A stretch of DNA of 64,000 bases, taken from positions 75,657,569 to 75,721,568 of the forward strand of contig CM042150.1 in NCBI GenBank assembly GCA_023376005.1. Reading direction: 5' to 3'. Shown piece by piece: positions 12,712 to 24,210 of this stretch. How positions within the stretch are numbered: the stretch's first letter is position 1; every line of letters starts with the position of its first letter. Position numbers and translations under genes: made by a program. Source of the DNA: Doryteuthis pealeii. Lineage: Eukaryota; Mollusca; Cephalopoda; Myopsida; Loliginidae. The notes beneath the pieces were generated by a model. It was given only the letters and a program-made list of their open reading frames with translations. It ran no database searches and was not told where the DNA came from.

Positions 12712-12985
12712 GAATATAATAATATAATAATAAACACTGATATGAATAGAGTTTAATAATATTAATAATAATAAACACTGATATGAATAGAGTTTAATAA
12801 TATTAATAATAATACACTAATATGAATAATAATATCAATAATAATATGAATAGAGTCTAATAATATTAATAATAAACACTAATATGAATACAGTTTAATA
12901 AAAATAAACAATTTGAATAGTGTCTAATAATAATGATAAACATTGATATGAATAGAGTCTAATTATAATAATAATAATCAAAACA
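12712..12985 (+). repeat. AAT-rich minisatellite
   Basis: Degenerate tandem array of a roughly 40-base unit containing 'aaacactgatatgaatagag' followed by AAT/ATT trinucleotides. At least five recognisable units are present, the later ones shortened. It lies just beyond the donor site of the MRPL13 exon, in the downstream intron of that minus-strand gene. Confidence 0.8.
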
Positions 12986-13019
12986 AATATGAAATAGAGA
13001 CAAGGTGTATAATACTTAC

Positions 13020-13143
13020 TCAGGGGATGGTAAATTGGTTTGTGTCTGCCCTGGAGAATGTATGATAGCATAATGCCTGACTTGAATGGACATTGGTGTT
13101 GGGCATCATATATCCACCAAGTTCGGGCAAATGTTGCCCATTG
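13020..13143 (-). CDS. MRPL13: Mitochondrial ribosomal protein L13, internal exon
   Basis: This 124-base exon encodes 41 residues of uL13m, a protein of the large subunit of the mitochondrial ribosome. It begins QWATFARTWWIYDA and ends LQGRHKPIYHPL. From memory of human MRPL13 (QWATFARIWYLLDG ... LQGLHKPVYHAL) the two align over all 41 residues without a gap. Splice sites are strong on the minus strand: a pyrimidine-rich tract and 'ttttcag' directly before 13143, and 'gtaagt' starting at 13019. The exon starts in phase 0 and ends one base into a codon. Later exons should lie at lower coordinates and were not recognised. The gene runs opposite to ADAM17, whose first visible exon is 3.2 kb away. 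Confidence 0.9.
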
Positions 13144-13377
13144 CTGAAAAAGACAAACAGAAAATAATGATCATGAATTATTCAGTTGGTACAACTAATT
13201 TTTTCTTTTCATCTTATAATAAATTCAGTTAAGTGTTCAGATTTTCACATTAAGCATCAGAATTGTTCTGTTACATAACAGATTGGCAAAATCTATTATT
13301 AACAGTATAGTGTAATTTAGCAGACAAAGATTTATTTGCTCAGCTTTAGTATGATAATAGATATCCTATTTACTTAC

Positions 13378-13401
13378 TTGAGCACTTTTTAGAAAACTGT
13401 T
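13378..13401 (-). CDS. MRPL13: Candidate end of MRPL13 first exon
   Basis: About 230 bases upstream of the recognised MRPL13 exon, the minus strand encodes NSFLKSAQ immediately before a strong donor (gtaagtaaat from 13377). The phase is 0, as the next exon requires, and the joined text SFLKSAQ-QWATFAR resembles the human start SSFSRAPQ-QWATFAR. The problem is that no ATG is present: the codon before N is TTT, and an in-frame stop lies a few codons further up. Either the start codon is in another exon, the base sequence is wrong here, or the match is chance. Confidence 0.35.
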
Positions 13402-13599
13402 AAATCCTAATTATAGAATTAGCTACTTTTGATTATTCTTTAAAAAATCTACTTGCACCTGATCAGCACAAGGTTCCACTAATAGAAAAAATAAAATATC
13501 TAATTAAATACAGCAGATAGAAAATTTACTATTCAAAATGTGATGATATCAAAAAAATAAAAGCAGCCAACTATTATGGTTTCAAAACACAAAAAAAAT

Positions 13600-14300
13600 C
13601 TTATCTCTAACATCCTGATTTACTGCCATTTGAAAAAGATATATTCAGCATAATAGATAAGCTGAAATTTGTTAAATTAAACAACAAATTTAAAAAAATT
13701 AAATTAGAAAACAAAGAAAATCAAGAAATCAAAAAAGATATTCGTAAAAGCTGATAAATCTAATAATTTATACAAAATGGATAAAAAGAAATATGAAAAA
13801 TTAATGAATGATTTAGTAGCAAAATTATACAAAAATTTACTAAATAGTTGGAAAAAACGAATTAAGCATGGAAGATGGTAATATCATAACCAAATTGAAT
13901 ATATACAACCATCTTACTAAAATACATAAAAAATTTAAAAAAGCTTTATTCCTATCATAAGGATAAATTCCAAACAAACCCTAAATGCTGACTCCTGAAC
14001 CCCATGAAAAATGAAATAGGAAGAATTGGCAAAATGATTTTTGAAAATATATGTAACATCCTGTGGAGAACTATGAATCTAATCCAATGGAAAAACACAA
14101 AAGCAGCAATAAAATAGTTCCAGGAGATACCTAATAAAAGTAAATGTGTTTTTGACATAAAACATTTCTATTCCTTAATCACTGATGGGCATTAACAAAA
14201 CATTAGACATAGCTCAATAATTTATTGATATAGACAATAAAAAAGAAAAATGTAACATTGTTAAAAGTCCATCAAAACTCAATTTGGACTAAAAAAACAA
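13600..14300 (+). pseudogene. Decayed reverse transcriptase of a retroelement
   Basis: Scattered plus-strand translation blocks fit a reverse-transcriptase family common in invertebrate genomes: 'ADKSNNLYKM' followed by 'YEKLMNDLV' near 13750-13815, then 'NEIGRIGKMIFENIC' and 'LIQWKNTKAAIK' near 14005-14115, then 'CVFDIKHFYS' near 14145. In intact members the same order appears (ADK..N.Y, then NP.K.EIG.ISK, then QWKN, then FDI..FYP). Stops and frameshifts separate the blocks and the catalytic region beyond is unreadable, so this is a dead copy. The exact clade is uncertain. Confidence 0.55.
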
Positions 14301-14419
14301 TATTGATGTTTGATATTAGTATTTGGAGTTTTTGTGGTGCTGAAATTTGTAAAATTTTCTTCCTATGAAAAATAGTCTATGAATTTGATAATGAATATAT
14401 TGGACTTTGCCGAGATTAA

Positions 14420-14468
14420 TATATATATATAGAGAGAGATTAATATATATATATATATATATATATAG

Positions 14469-14533
<65 letters not shown>

Positions 14534-14560
14534 ATATATATATATATATATATATACAGC
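14420..14560. repeat. Compound (TA)n-(GA)n-(TA)n microsatellite
   Basis: Two TA runs, each joined to 'gagagatta'-type text, surround a GA run of about 50 bases. The structure reads almost the same in both directions and gives frames on both strands rich in Arg/Glu or Ser/Leu and Tyr/Ile; none is a gene. Confidence 0.9.
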
Positions 14561-14699
14561 TTCCAGAAAACCTAAAAAAACAACCAGTATCCATAAATAT
14601 CAAATCAGATCATCCATCTCCCATGACAAAATATATCTATAAGTTAATAGCACACAGGCTACCAATGAATTCTTGCAATATTAACGTTTTGAGCAAACT

Positions 14700-15715
14700 G
14701 AACTAAATACAAAACAGCAACAATAGTAACAAACACATGAGAAATAGAAACAATATTAAAACAAACATGGGAAACACATGACTCAGATGAATAGATTATC
14801 ATAAAATTATCTTTAAAAATCTCAAATGTGTTTTACTGTCTGTTTTCATAGAATATATTTTTGTTTCAACTTCAATTTTGTCTATTATAATATTATATGA
14901 GGGAAATTTAATAATATGACATCGAGCCGAAAAGATTCGAACGGCATCTAAGTTATGTTCATGCTTGTCTGTGCTTATGTGTCATTGTTTGTGATTTGTT
15001 CCATTGACCCAGACATTGAGCAGTTCATATCAATTATTCTAGTGGTGACTAAGATAGATGCTTAACCTGGGTTTAAGGTATTTGTTTTGAAAAAATATAA
15101 TAGATAAAGAGAAAATATTGTTTTAGTAGAATGGCCACTTGTCAAGTATCAGCTGTGTAAACTTGCACAGACACAAATTTGATAAAATATATTTAGTAAA
15201 AATGTAGTTGGATGTTAAAATTCTTATATTCTAAATTACACAAATAGTAAATTATATTAAAATGAGTCTGAGTAACATTGATTTTTTGAGTAACAGCTTT
15301 AATGGTGTTATTAATGTGTGAAAAATATAGATTTATATCTATGCCAAAAATACCAAGATGAAAAAAGAATTCATGAAAACTTCTTTAATAACAAAATTGA
15401 TAACATCTCAGTTATACATTTCAAAATGACCAAAGATGGTTAAAATTGATTTCTATATAAACTTGAACCACATGTTTGTTATCTTGGGAGAAAGCAAGAA
15501 AATAATGTTAAAAAAATTTAAAAACATATTGTTTGGAGTACTTGATAAAACTTATTTAAAAGAAAAAATGCTGTCCTCCCATCTACAGACATACTTGGTA
15601 AAAATATATGATACCTCCTCTACCACTTAGACCCTGATATAAGAAAAATAACATGAAGGCGTGAACATGAGCAAATAAAAATTATTAAGAAATATTCCAT
15701 GGTATTTAACCAAAC
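14700..15715. other. AT-rich DNA, nothing recognised
   Basis: Searched for upstream ADAM17 exons on the plus strand and an MRPL13 first exon on the minus strand; neither was seen. One 64-codon frame at 15436-15630 has no splice-site or similarity support. Confidence 0.5.
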
Positions 15716-15720
15716 TTGTT

Positions 15721-15723
<3 letters not shown>

Positions 15724-15762
<39 letters not shown>

Positions 15763-15764
15763 AG
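15724..15764. repeat. (CA)n(TA)n microsatellite
   Basis: CA run passing into a short TA run. Confidence 0.9.
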
Positions 15765-15915
15765 GTGTGTCAAAAAAGTATCAAGATTTGTTGTACTTTT
15801 TGACACAACTTGCATTCTGAAAAAAAATAACGTTCCATTCATTAATTTTTTTCCGAATACAAGGTGTGTCAAAAAAGTACCAAGTTTAAACCTGTATTTA
15901 CCAAGATAGAAATGA
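15762..15915. mobile_element. Mariner-end fragments
   Basis: The motif 'aaggtgtgtcaaaaaagta' occurs directly at 15762 and again at 15861, with an inverted partner 'tactttttgacaca' at 15795. This is the style of mariner terminal repeat, here apparently a nested or fragmentary non-coding element. Confidence 0.5.
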
Positions 15916-16356
15916 TGAATGAATGGAATGTTAACCAAGCTACCCTATATCAGTGTTAAAAAATTTAATATTATATTTTGTTTCAGACATTCATCAACAA
16001 CAACAAAAAAAAAATACATATTTCTGTCATTGAAGCCATCATTTTAGAATGAACTCAATTTTGCTCTTTCAATGGCCTCTCTATTTCAAGATTATCACAG
16101 GGGGATTTATTTTTGTTTTTATAATTCTGACATTTTTTTTCTCCATTCATAATTGCCAAAAGGAATTGATATTATTTTATTTTTCTTGTTGGAATTAGAA
16201 TCTTCACCTTGTGATCTTATCTCTGATGTTCTAACAATTTAATCAATGATCGGTTTTTGATTATTTAATTGATATGTAAGTGCAATTATTTCTTGCCAGA
16301 TCTTTAATTAATTTAGTTCCACATTTCCAAAACTTATCATTTTCCCTTTCTAACAG

Positions 16357-16445
16357 ATGACGACGATTCCAAAGTGTTTGCACATTGGGAGGATTCTATG
16401 CTATTTGCTACCATAGCAACCAAAGAAGACAATTATGTTGTTGAG
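16357..16445 (+). CDS. ADAM17: ADAM17 (TACE) prodomain exon
   Basis: ADAM17 is a membrane-bound zinc metalloprotease that sheds TNF-like and EGF-family precursors from the cell surface. This 89-base exon starts two bases into a codon after 'tttctaacag' and ends in phase 0 at 'gtatga'. Its 29 codons read DDDSKVFAHWEDS then MLFATIATKEDNYVVE. Remembered human ADAM17 prodomain text (DSRVLAHIRDDD ... GAEYNIE) aligns over 27 residues without a gap. The same gene continues at 46923 and 48910, making the intervening intron span about 30 kb, although one further exon of roughly 90 bases should lie in it. Exons encoding the signal peptide and early prodomain were not found to the left. Confidence 0.82.
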
Positions 16446-17020
16446 GTATGAGCTTCATATTCAACATTTATTTTGTTTTTGTATATATTTTTGTTGTATA
16501 TATTTCTAAATAATGTCTTTAATGATAATTCACCATCATCTATGTTAAGGTTTTTACATTCTAAAAAATAATGATTTTTGTCTTTTGCTTATCTCTCCAG
16601 TTTTGGCCAAATTTTAGGATATCACTCTTTTCAAAATAACAGATGATATCATATTATACACATGACATCAGATTTAAAGGTTTAAAAAATACTATAAATA
16701 TGAAAAGTGATTAAAAATTTTACTGTTATTTGGGAATTGTGAGTTCAATTTCATAGAAAAGCTTCTGAAATCAAGAAGATCCAAAAATGGTATTACAGGA
16801 TAAAATAACACAATAATTAATTAATAGAAGAAATAACCTATCAGTTATGATAGGATAAATTTCATTGATCAGGAGTTCCAAGAAGTGGTTGCTAACTACT
16901 GTACCATGAATGATAAAATCTGAACATGTTAGACATGAACAACTTTGGTACAAGAATTTTGAAAGGACTTAATAAAGACTGAATTATTTTTTGAGAATTG
17001 CCAGATGACTACATTGATGG

Positions 17021-17277
17021 GCCGGGTTAGCTCAGTTGGTAGAGTGTTCGGCTAGAAACCACAAGGTTCCTAGTTCGATACCGGCCCTCGCCAACTCAGT
17101 GTATGAGTAGCACAGGGATCTGTGCGGTAAAGTAAGGAGCTGATGGTAGGTGTGGCACTCCACCTCAGATGCTAAAAACAATCTCCTTGGTCTAGCACTA
17201 TTGAAAAGGGGATAGACTCCCTCGCTGACTGGCTGATACTGACTTTAGGCCGCCGTCAACTTTACTTTACTTTACAT
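17021..17277 (+). repeat. tRNA-derived SINE, second family
   Basis: The head has a good pol III A box (TTAGCTCAGTTGG near 17028) and B box (AGTTCGATACC near 17071), like a tRNA gene. The body runs through 'gggatctgtgcggtaaagta' and 'ctccacctcagatgc' to a 3' tail of TTTAC repeats. The head is tRNA-like but the element is a SINE, not a functional tRNA gene: the rest of the cloverleaf does not fold well and the same text recurs at 18.2 and 51.0 kb. Confidence 0.88.
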
Positions 17278-17323
17278 TTGGTGCTGTACTATTACTAATT
17301 TTTCCTTCATTCTTCAATGCACG

Positions 17324-17373
<50 letters not shown>
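17324..17373. repeat. (CA)n(TA)n microsatellite
   Basis: CA run followed by TA run, near the tail of the preceding SINE. Confidence 0.9.
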
Positions 17374-17376
<3 letters not shown>

Positions 17377-17494
17377 CTAAAATTTTCATTTTGTTTGTAT
17401 ATAATTGTAACCCAGCAAAAGTGGCTAATTTCTCACTATAACAAACTATAAAATGCTAATTAGAATTCTTTACTTTACTGTGTCACAGATTCTC

Positions 17495-17710
17495 TTGCAT
17501 AACACTATTCAGGTTTTGAATTAAGAGTTTTTCCTTTCTGTATACTGGTTACCATACCAAAGTTAGAAAGCCCTGTCTACCCCATTATTTCACCCAAAGG
17601 TGGAAGTAGGAGAATCGGATTCATGCTTTTCTCAATGGCATTAGTGCAAAGTGAAATACAAACAGCCTCTTCCAGAATTTCTTTATGGTGATAATTTTCT
17701 CTCACAGACA
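17495..17710 (-). repeat. tRNA-derived SINE, family A
   Basis: Minus-strand copy with 'gaattaagagtttttccttt'-type text, 'attagtgcaaagtgaaatac' and 'aaacagcctcttccag'. Confidence 0.7.
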
Positions 17711-18242
17711 CACACATAATGTTTATATATATGATATTGTGGCAACAAAAATTTTGCTGAAATTTGCCAACTTTGCTGTGTTATGATGATAAACATGAAA
17801 AGTGAATCATTATATAATATAGATAAGAGTTAAAATGAAAAAGAAGAAATAATTGCAAATTCGGAACTTTCATTCAAAATTAATTTAATCTAATATGGAA
17901 AGGGTAAATGCATCTAAAACCTGTTTATTTGATTCATTGTTTTATGGTTTCAAAAAGTTTATAATTTAATAGAATTTCTCAAATAAAGAATCCATCTTGA
18001 TTGTAAGTGTTAGAAATTAGAATATGTATTTCTGTTTCATTACATGTTGATGAGATAATTCCAGTTTTGTTTTATGAAATGCAGCACACACTTGTGTATG
18101 GGGTCTATTAAGTTCAATGTTGAGCAAGATCCTATTTAGAGAATAGAATGTATATTATAATTATAGTGGTCAGAGCAAACATAAACACTGACCACTAATG
18201 ATAATAATAACAACCACAACAATAATAATAATAATGATAATA

Positions 18243-18492
18243 AAGTAAAAAAAGTCATTGGGGTGGCCTAAAGTCGATATCAGCCAATCAGCAAGGGAGT
18301 CTATACCCTTTTCACTAGCGCTAGACCAAGGAGATTGTTTTTGCATCTGAGGTGGAGTGCCACACCTACCATCAGCTCCTTACATTGCCGCACAGATCCC
18401 TGTGCTACTCATACGCTGAGTTAGCGAGGGCCTGTATCGAACTAGGAACCTTGTGGTTTCTAGTCAAATGCTCTGCCAACTGAGCTAACCCA
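18243..18492 (-). repeat. tRNA-derived SINE, second family
   Basis: Minus-strand copy closely matching 17021-17277: the head reads 'gggttagctcagttggcaga' in reverse, with a B box and the body block for 'gggatctgtgcggcaatgta'. The two copies lie about 1 kb apart in opposite orientation. Confidence 0.88.
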
Positions 18493-18499
18493 AATAAAA

Positions 18500-19090
18500 T
18501 AATATTAATAGTAATATTTGAACTTCTCTATTATAATGATAATAATATATTTTTGAACTTTGCTATATTAAGTTGTATATCTGATTGGAAATTGCTTTAT
18601 TCTCTAAGTTAGCATTTTAAGGTTATTGCACTAACAGACATCTTGCTACAATGTGCCATTTTTGCAGCATTATGATAACAAGCATTAAAATTCAGATAAT
18701 TAGACTGGATGGTAGCTACATTTTCTTGTTAATATAAACTTTGAGAGTTACTTTCTTATAACATGTCCAATGGTGATAGAATAATTATTGGGTGATGGTA
18801 TCTCAGGTGAATTACAGAGAGTTATTATCAAATAGACACATTGCATTAAGTAGCCAACGAGTAGCTATGTAAGGGCAACCGAAACACAGTGTGACAACTA
18901 ATTCTAGCTGATGATGAACATTACCAGCATGACATTGAATCTGTTCGGTGTCATATATTTCATTTATTTATTATGTTCATAGGTCAGTTCCTGTTAATAC
19001 TATCACTGTTCTGTTCACTTGAACAGATGAATTCTTCTCTGCTATAGTTGCATTGGTCATTTGCTTTTATGATCATATTATCCCAACCCT
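18500..19090. other. AT-rich intron DNA, nothing recognised
   Basis: No exon, repeat family or strong secondary structure was seen. Confidence 0.5.
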
Positions 19091-19341
19091 GTGATTAAGC
19101 CTACTTCTGTCCCTGCGTTTCAGACCAGTAAAGATGGATTTAAGGACTCTCCTAATCTCCTAATTCTAAGTTCAGAATTTTCCATTGCATTGACTAAAGT
19201 TATAGAGATCAATCTACCCTACTATAGTACCCTTACCTGGATGTGGTGTTGGATTCATGCCTTTTTCAATATCTTTAAGACATGGAAAATAATGAGACAT
19301 TGTTACATAATTATTGGATCCCTAATATCTTTTTAAGGTAG

Positions 19342-19920
19342 TGTAGAAATCATAATGGCGATTAGTACAGCTGATGGCCTTGAGGGTGAGTGACAGCGTT
19401 TGACCTCACTCTGACCTTGCTTTCTGGGGATAGACCGTGAGAACCGGAACCCCAATAGAAAGCCCTCTTCCGGTTTAAGGATTAAGCAACTCAGTTAGTC
19501 AGTTAGAACTTAGAAGCCGAGCTAGCAACATGTAAGCCTCATCTGCGCAGATTGTCTGGGTTGGGAATTTGGAATAAAGTAACATCAACGTGAATCGAAG
19601 TCTTGTGTTTATTACCTAAAAACTAACAATGAACAGGGCTTCTGATAACGAGAGATCCCAACAGAAACCAGACCGGAATCCCAAGAAGACCAGACCTTAG
19701 AAGATATACCAGACCAAGATAGATGATAGACGATCAGAACCAAAGCCGGCCAGAAGAATAGACGACAGAGTAAGAAGTAAGAAAGGTATATAACGTTATA
19801 TAGATTTGGGTAAATGTGAAAAGACAGTATATAACATATACCTATTTAGTGCGGTAAAGAAGGCGCTATGCAACACATGCCCTGCTGGTCATGAAGTGCT
19901 GGCAGGGGGGGATAAGTTCT
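19342..19920 (+). mobile_element. Possible LTR retrotransposon remnant
   Basis: A block of higher GC than its surroundings. 19342-19628 begins TGTA and ends AACA with AATAAA at 19573, like an LTR. It is followed by leader-like text and, after a few hundred bases without coding sequence, by a purine-rich tract 'ggcagggggggataag' at 19901-19916 of the kind that precedes a 3' LTR. No second LTR and no gag or pol are visible, so this is either a deletion derivative or a misread solo LTR. Confidence 0.4.
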
Positions 19921-20264
19921 GAGTAATATACTTTCTTACCTCTTACTCAAAATATATATAAACTGCACTAACAAATTCTATATTGTCTAAAACATGCAAA
20001 GGAAATTGGCACTGAACTCTAAACTCTATTCTATCAATATAACATATTTTAATATATATTGGTTACATCCATTAATTTCATGAGATTATGGATGTTAGCA
20101 CTGACTTGGTCAAAGTTGTATGGAATACCAACAGTTGCCCAAGCAGCAAGTCTTTCCACTTCTCATTACTTATATTGTCCAAGGGAAAGGCAAAGGTTGA
20201 AACAGCTTGATGCCACTATTGTCTCAATTAGGTTGAAGATAACATTAGATTCCCTTAGAGACTC

Positions 20265-20465
20265 CAGCTCCTGGTTTTGAATTCATAGTTCTCCTTCTAT
20301 ACTGGTTACCCACCAAGGCTAAATATCTCAGTCTTCTCTGTTATTTTATCTGTAGCTGGAAGAAAAAGGAGTAGAATCATGACTATTTTAAAGGGCATTA
20401 TTAGTGTGAAATGAACGCCAACAGCCATGATTATAATTCCAACTCTGCTTGCTGATATCATTTTC
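20265..20465 (-). repeat. tRNA-derived SINE, family A
   Basis: Minus-strand copy with 'tgaattcatagttctcct', 'tatctgtagctggaag' and 'gaacgccaacagcc'. Confidence 0.65.
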
Positions 20466-20574
20466 AGCACTGATAATGATTATTCTATCAGCACCTTTTT
20501 TGATATATACAAAAATATACATCTTGAAAATTAATTATAATTATTCATAAATGCTAATTAATGAAATAAGTATT

Positions 20575-20725
20575 ATTAGCGTTATTCGGACTAATTGTCC
20601 CCATCTTCATTGTTATTTGTACAACGTTTCGCCCGATATACTCTGGCCTTCTTCAGGTTATTTCTTGTCGAACCTCGGAACCTTCTCAGACTCGGGAACT
20701 TCTTTCGAACTCTTTCTTCTTAAAA
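20575..20725 (-). mobile_element. Penelope-like end with minimal hammerhead ribozyme
   Basis: Third, truncated copy of the family also seen at 29085-29520 and 31935-32500. On the minus strand it carries CCUGAAGA (20657-20650), a short variable stem II, then GAAAC-GUU-GUA-C (20630-20619). That fits the minimal hammerhead described for Penelope-like retroelements, with a 2-bp stem III and cleavage after the A at 20620. The flanking text 'aacaatgaagatggggacaat' would form part of stem I. Pairing at the base of stem II is poor in this copy. Confidence 0.5.
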
Positions 20726-21359
20726 TTTTTGTTTTTATCTAATTAATCTATGTCCAAAGTAGAACAATCAAGAGGGGGCAAATGAAATGCAGATAATAGA
20801 CATTGTGTATGTAGAAATCTTGTAACATTACTTACTGTTTTGATGTCTCAAATATTGTAATGGTTAGCAAACTAAAATAGCACGCTAGTGATAAAAAGTT
20901 CAATTCTTATTAGGTACTCTATAATTCTGGCCTTGCGCCAAAGTGATAGTAAACAACATATTGCCTAATCATGGTTTAATGTTTAGCAAGCTAGTCTCTC
21001 AATCAGTGATTTCTGAGTAGTGAAAAGTGCCTAATGCAAGTGGCTTTGTGTCAAATTAAAGGTACACTTTTAAAGGGAGCTGTGTATGGAGCAAGTATTA
21101 GTGAACTAGGCTAGTAGACAATTACTAATGAGTTTGAATCTCACTGGGTGCTCCATACTAAGATAAATTGATAAAGTGATTAATTTACACACTGTTTCAA
21201 AAACACCTAGAACTGATTTTTAATTGTGTTCAAGTCATACTGAATTCACCACTCACACTAGATAAGTTCAGCAGCAATAAGCCTGTTCAATACTTAATCT
21301 GGTGACCACTTAAGCAACAGCCTGTACAGTAAGCAACCTGGGTTCTTTGTTTATCAAAA

Positions 21360-21425
21360 TGACTTGATTTGGCATTAAATGACCCAAAAAGGGTTGATAT
21401 GCTGTAAAATGAAACAACCCAACCA
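21360..21425 (+). repeat. Interspersed repeat family B, 3' end
   Basis: Contains 'ggcattaaatgaccca' and 'gttgatatgctgtaaaat', the 3' end of the family also seen at 27145 and 43138. Confidence 0.6.
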
Positions 21426-23085
21426 TCTTTTGACAGTCACTAATGAAATAAATATTTCTTTTAGCCAACACTGAGAAAGCTATTGGCTATGAAGCAATTC
21501 TCATTTGTTTTAATAATAATAATAATGTGAATGCAAACAGTATTTATCAGAATTTGAAACTCTCTAGCTGATTCAATTGATAATAAACTTCATACCACTT
21601 ATATCCATCACCAGTCATGGCTAATACAAAACTACACAACTGTACACAGCAGAGACTTCAGAGACGAACAGTACTGATTATCAGAAATGTTTATATTTTA
21701 AATGAAGAGCAAGCAAATACTAGAAAACTCCTCACTCAAAATTATATATGCTTTCCTTAATTATTTTGGTTAATGATCTCCTCCCTACACACACAAAAAA
21801 AAATTGGTATTTCTTATGTGGTACAAATATTACCTTGGCAAAAATTATGGAATTAATACATTTTATTTAGAAGTAAATAAACTAATGACATAAATGTAAA
21901 AAATATTTCTATTCAATTGCTGAACATTCTAGCTTACTTTAAACAAATTAAATTACATTGATGTCTTTCATGGTATACCAGTATATTTTCCTTTTTTAAC
22001 CACCCCATTTCTTTTATATTTGCATCAAATTTTAGGCACAGCTGACTAGGAACAACCAAAATCTTTCACCAAACTTTGGAGATTGACTTCTTGAATAAAT
22101 TTTACAATCCTTTTCATTGTTTCAACTGACAGTTCATTTGTTTCCTCTCAATATAGAATGCCCAACAACTTGTTGACGTCTGTACAAACTGTCTTTTAAT
22201 TGTAGTCAGATTTGCATAAGTAGGATTCAGTTGGTATTTGTTTTAGGAATGCAAATTACAATACCATTCCATAATTCTTTCCTCAATATTTGATTATTTC
22301 ATAATATTTTTCTCTGCATGACTTGGAAAAAATATATACCATTAATTCAAATTAATTGAAATAATTTACTCTAGTTTGTTTAAGGAATATTTTATAAAAT
22401 GGTAATGTTCAGCTATTAAAGAAAAATGTTTTGCTTCTTATCTGTTATTAGCTTTTTAATGCTGAATACAAACCTAATTGAACACACTCTAAATGTGTTA
22501 ATTCCATATTTCTTGCCAGGGGTAATACTTAACTCCGGGGTGCAAGATTGTCTTGTTCTGCCTTTGCCCACACCAACATATATTTAGCTATAAAATATGT
22601 TTTTATATTGTTCTTTGCTAAATTCTATCAATATTACTTTATTTTTTAAACTCTGGTGAACATTATTTTCTTTTTCCTATTTTTCTTTTTCTCTTAAAAA
22701 TAAATACACTAATGGAAAATTAAAGTGCAACAATCTGAATCTGTGAATTTACTCAAGATTAAACATAAATGTAATATTACTGGATTACAGTAGATCATAT
22801 ATATTGATTGATATTTGTACAGGTTCCAAAACAAAAGGTTTAACAACAATACTTAGCCCCTATAATAATACACTGTATATTCTCTTTGGTCATTACTCTT
22901 GCATGCATACACAATGCACTGGTATAAGTATTACTACAGTATAAGATGACTGAAGACTTTGAAAATTGTATCAGGATATCTACTACCACTTACTGTAACC
23001 TGGTCCAATTGACATAACTCTTCAGTGTGTTAAAATTCTATTTTTAATCAGCATATCTGTTAAGATTTATTCCTATCATGATAGT
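21425..23085. other. AT-rich intron DNA, nothing recognised
   Basis: No exon with supporting splice sites, no shared repeat family and no long inverted repeat were noticed. Confidence 0.5.
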
Positions 23086-23089
23086 TCAG

Positions 23090-23270
23090 AGATTAAAAAT
23101 GTCATGACGGAAGAGGAAAAAGAAAATCACAATATCTTTGAAATGATGATACAATTGAAATAGATCTGGAGGTTTTTCAAGCATTGAAACATGTAAAATC
23201 AGATCATTGTCATGAATGCCAATCCCTAATTATTATTAAGTTGACAATTGGAAGAGAAATAGTTTAGCAT
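23090..23270 (+). repeat. Low-copy diverged repeat, copy 1
   Basis: Blocks such as 'gaagaggaaaa', 'attgaaatag', 'aaatcagatcattgt' and 'attattaagttgacaattgg' recur in the same order near 25260-25430 and 25450-25640. The copies are too diverged for a clear boundary, and no protein is recognisable. Confidence 0.4.
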
Positions 23271-24210
23271 TTTTTAACGGTATTGAGTTTACAAAAATCT
23301 CATTACATATTGTTTTTGCTATATTTTGATGATATACATATACGTACTTTATTTTTTTCTATCATATATTTGTTAAGAAATGCTGTTAGAATCTCTTTGA
23401 TTTTGTGCATTTGATTGAATAATTATTCTATCTAAAGTTAGAAAAGAAGTCTTTATTTTACATCATCATAATTCATTCTGATAAGCAGTCATTACTTGAA
23501 GGCGAGTAACAAGAAAAGTTTTGAATAGCATTCTATGGGAGACTTATAACAATACTTCTTTGAATAATGATGGATTATAGCTAATGTCAGTTTTCCTTTT
23601 GTCCAAATTATTCTCTTCACTTTAAGTGAACCATCAAAGAAATTACTTGATTACTTTTCATGTTTATATTAATCTATTTTTTGAAGCTGCTCATCTTACA
23701 GTTCTTTTTTCTAATTACCATTTATTTATTCATTTGTTCTTTATTGTTTTTGGCACTGTGTTGCAGTTATTACAGGTGCAATGTAATGGAGTGTTTTAAT
23801 GTAGAGAATACATATAGCATTAGATAATACTTGACCTAAAATTACAGTAATTCTGATGAGATAATTATAGTCCTCTACTTTCCAAAAGGAACTCTCAAAC
23901 ACTTTATAAAAGAAGGTTGCCCTATACCTGTATTAAATGGCTCATTAATCTGCACCTGGTAAGAGTAGGAAGAAACATATACATATCTCAAATATTTGTC
24001 TTATTTAATCTGTTTAGTTTTATAGTCAGACATGAATGTTTATTTTCTTTAGACTTTCTTTTGGCTCTCTTAACTAAATAAGGGAACAACAATTTCTCTT
24101 AATCTAATAGATTTTGGTCCCTATTTATGAAAATAAATTTGATCCTAAGATTATATTAGTGTGTTTATAGATTTTTTGCTATGAATTTATATTTTCATAT
24201 TATCATTTAG

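Noticed and set aside
14407..14706. Open frames rich in Arg/Glu and Ser/Leu on both strands
   Set aside because: They are translations of the (TA)n-(GA)n compound microsatellite.
17021..17095. tRNA gene with good A and B boxes
   Set aside because: It is the head of a SINE repeated at 18.2 kb and, in part, at 51.0 kb, with a SINE body and a TTTAC tail.
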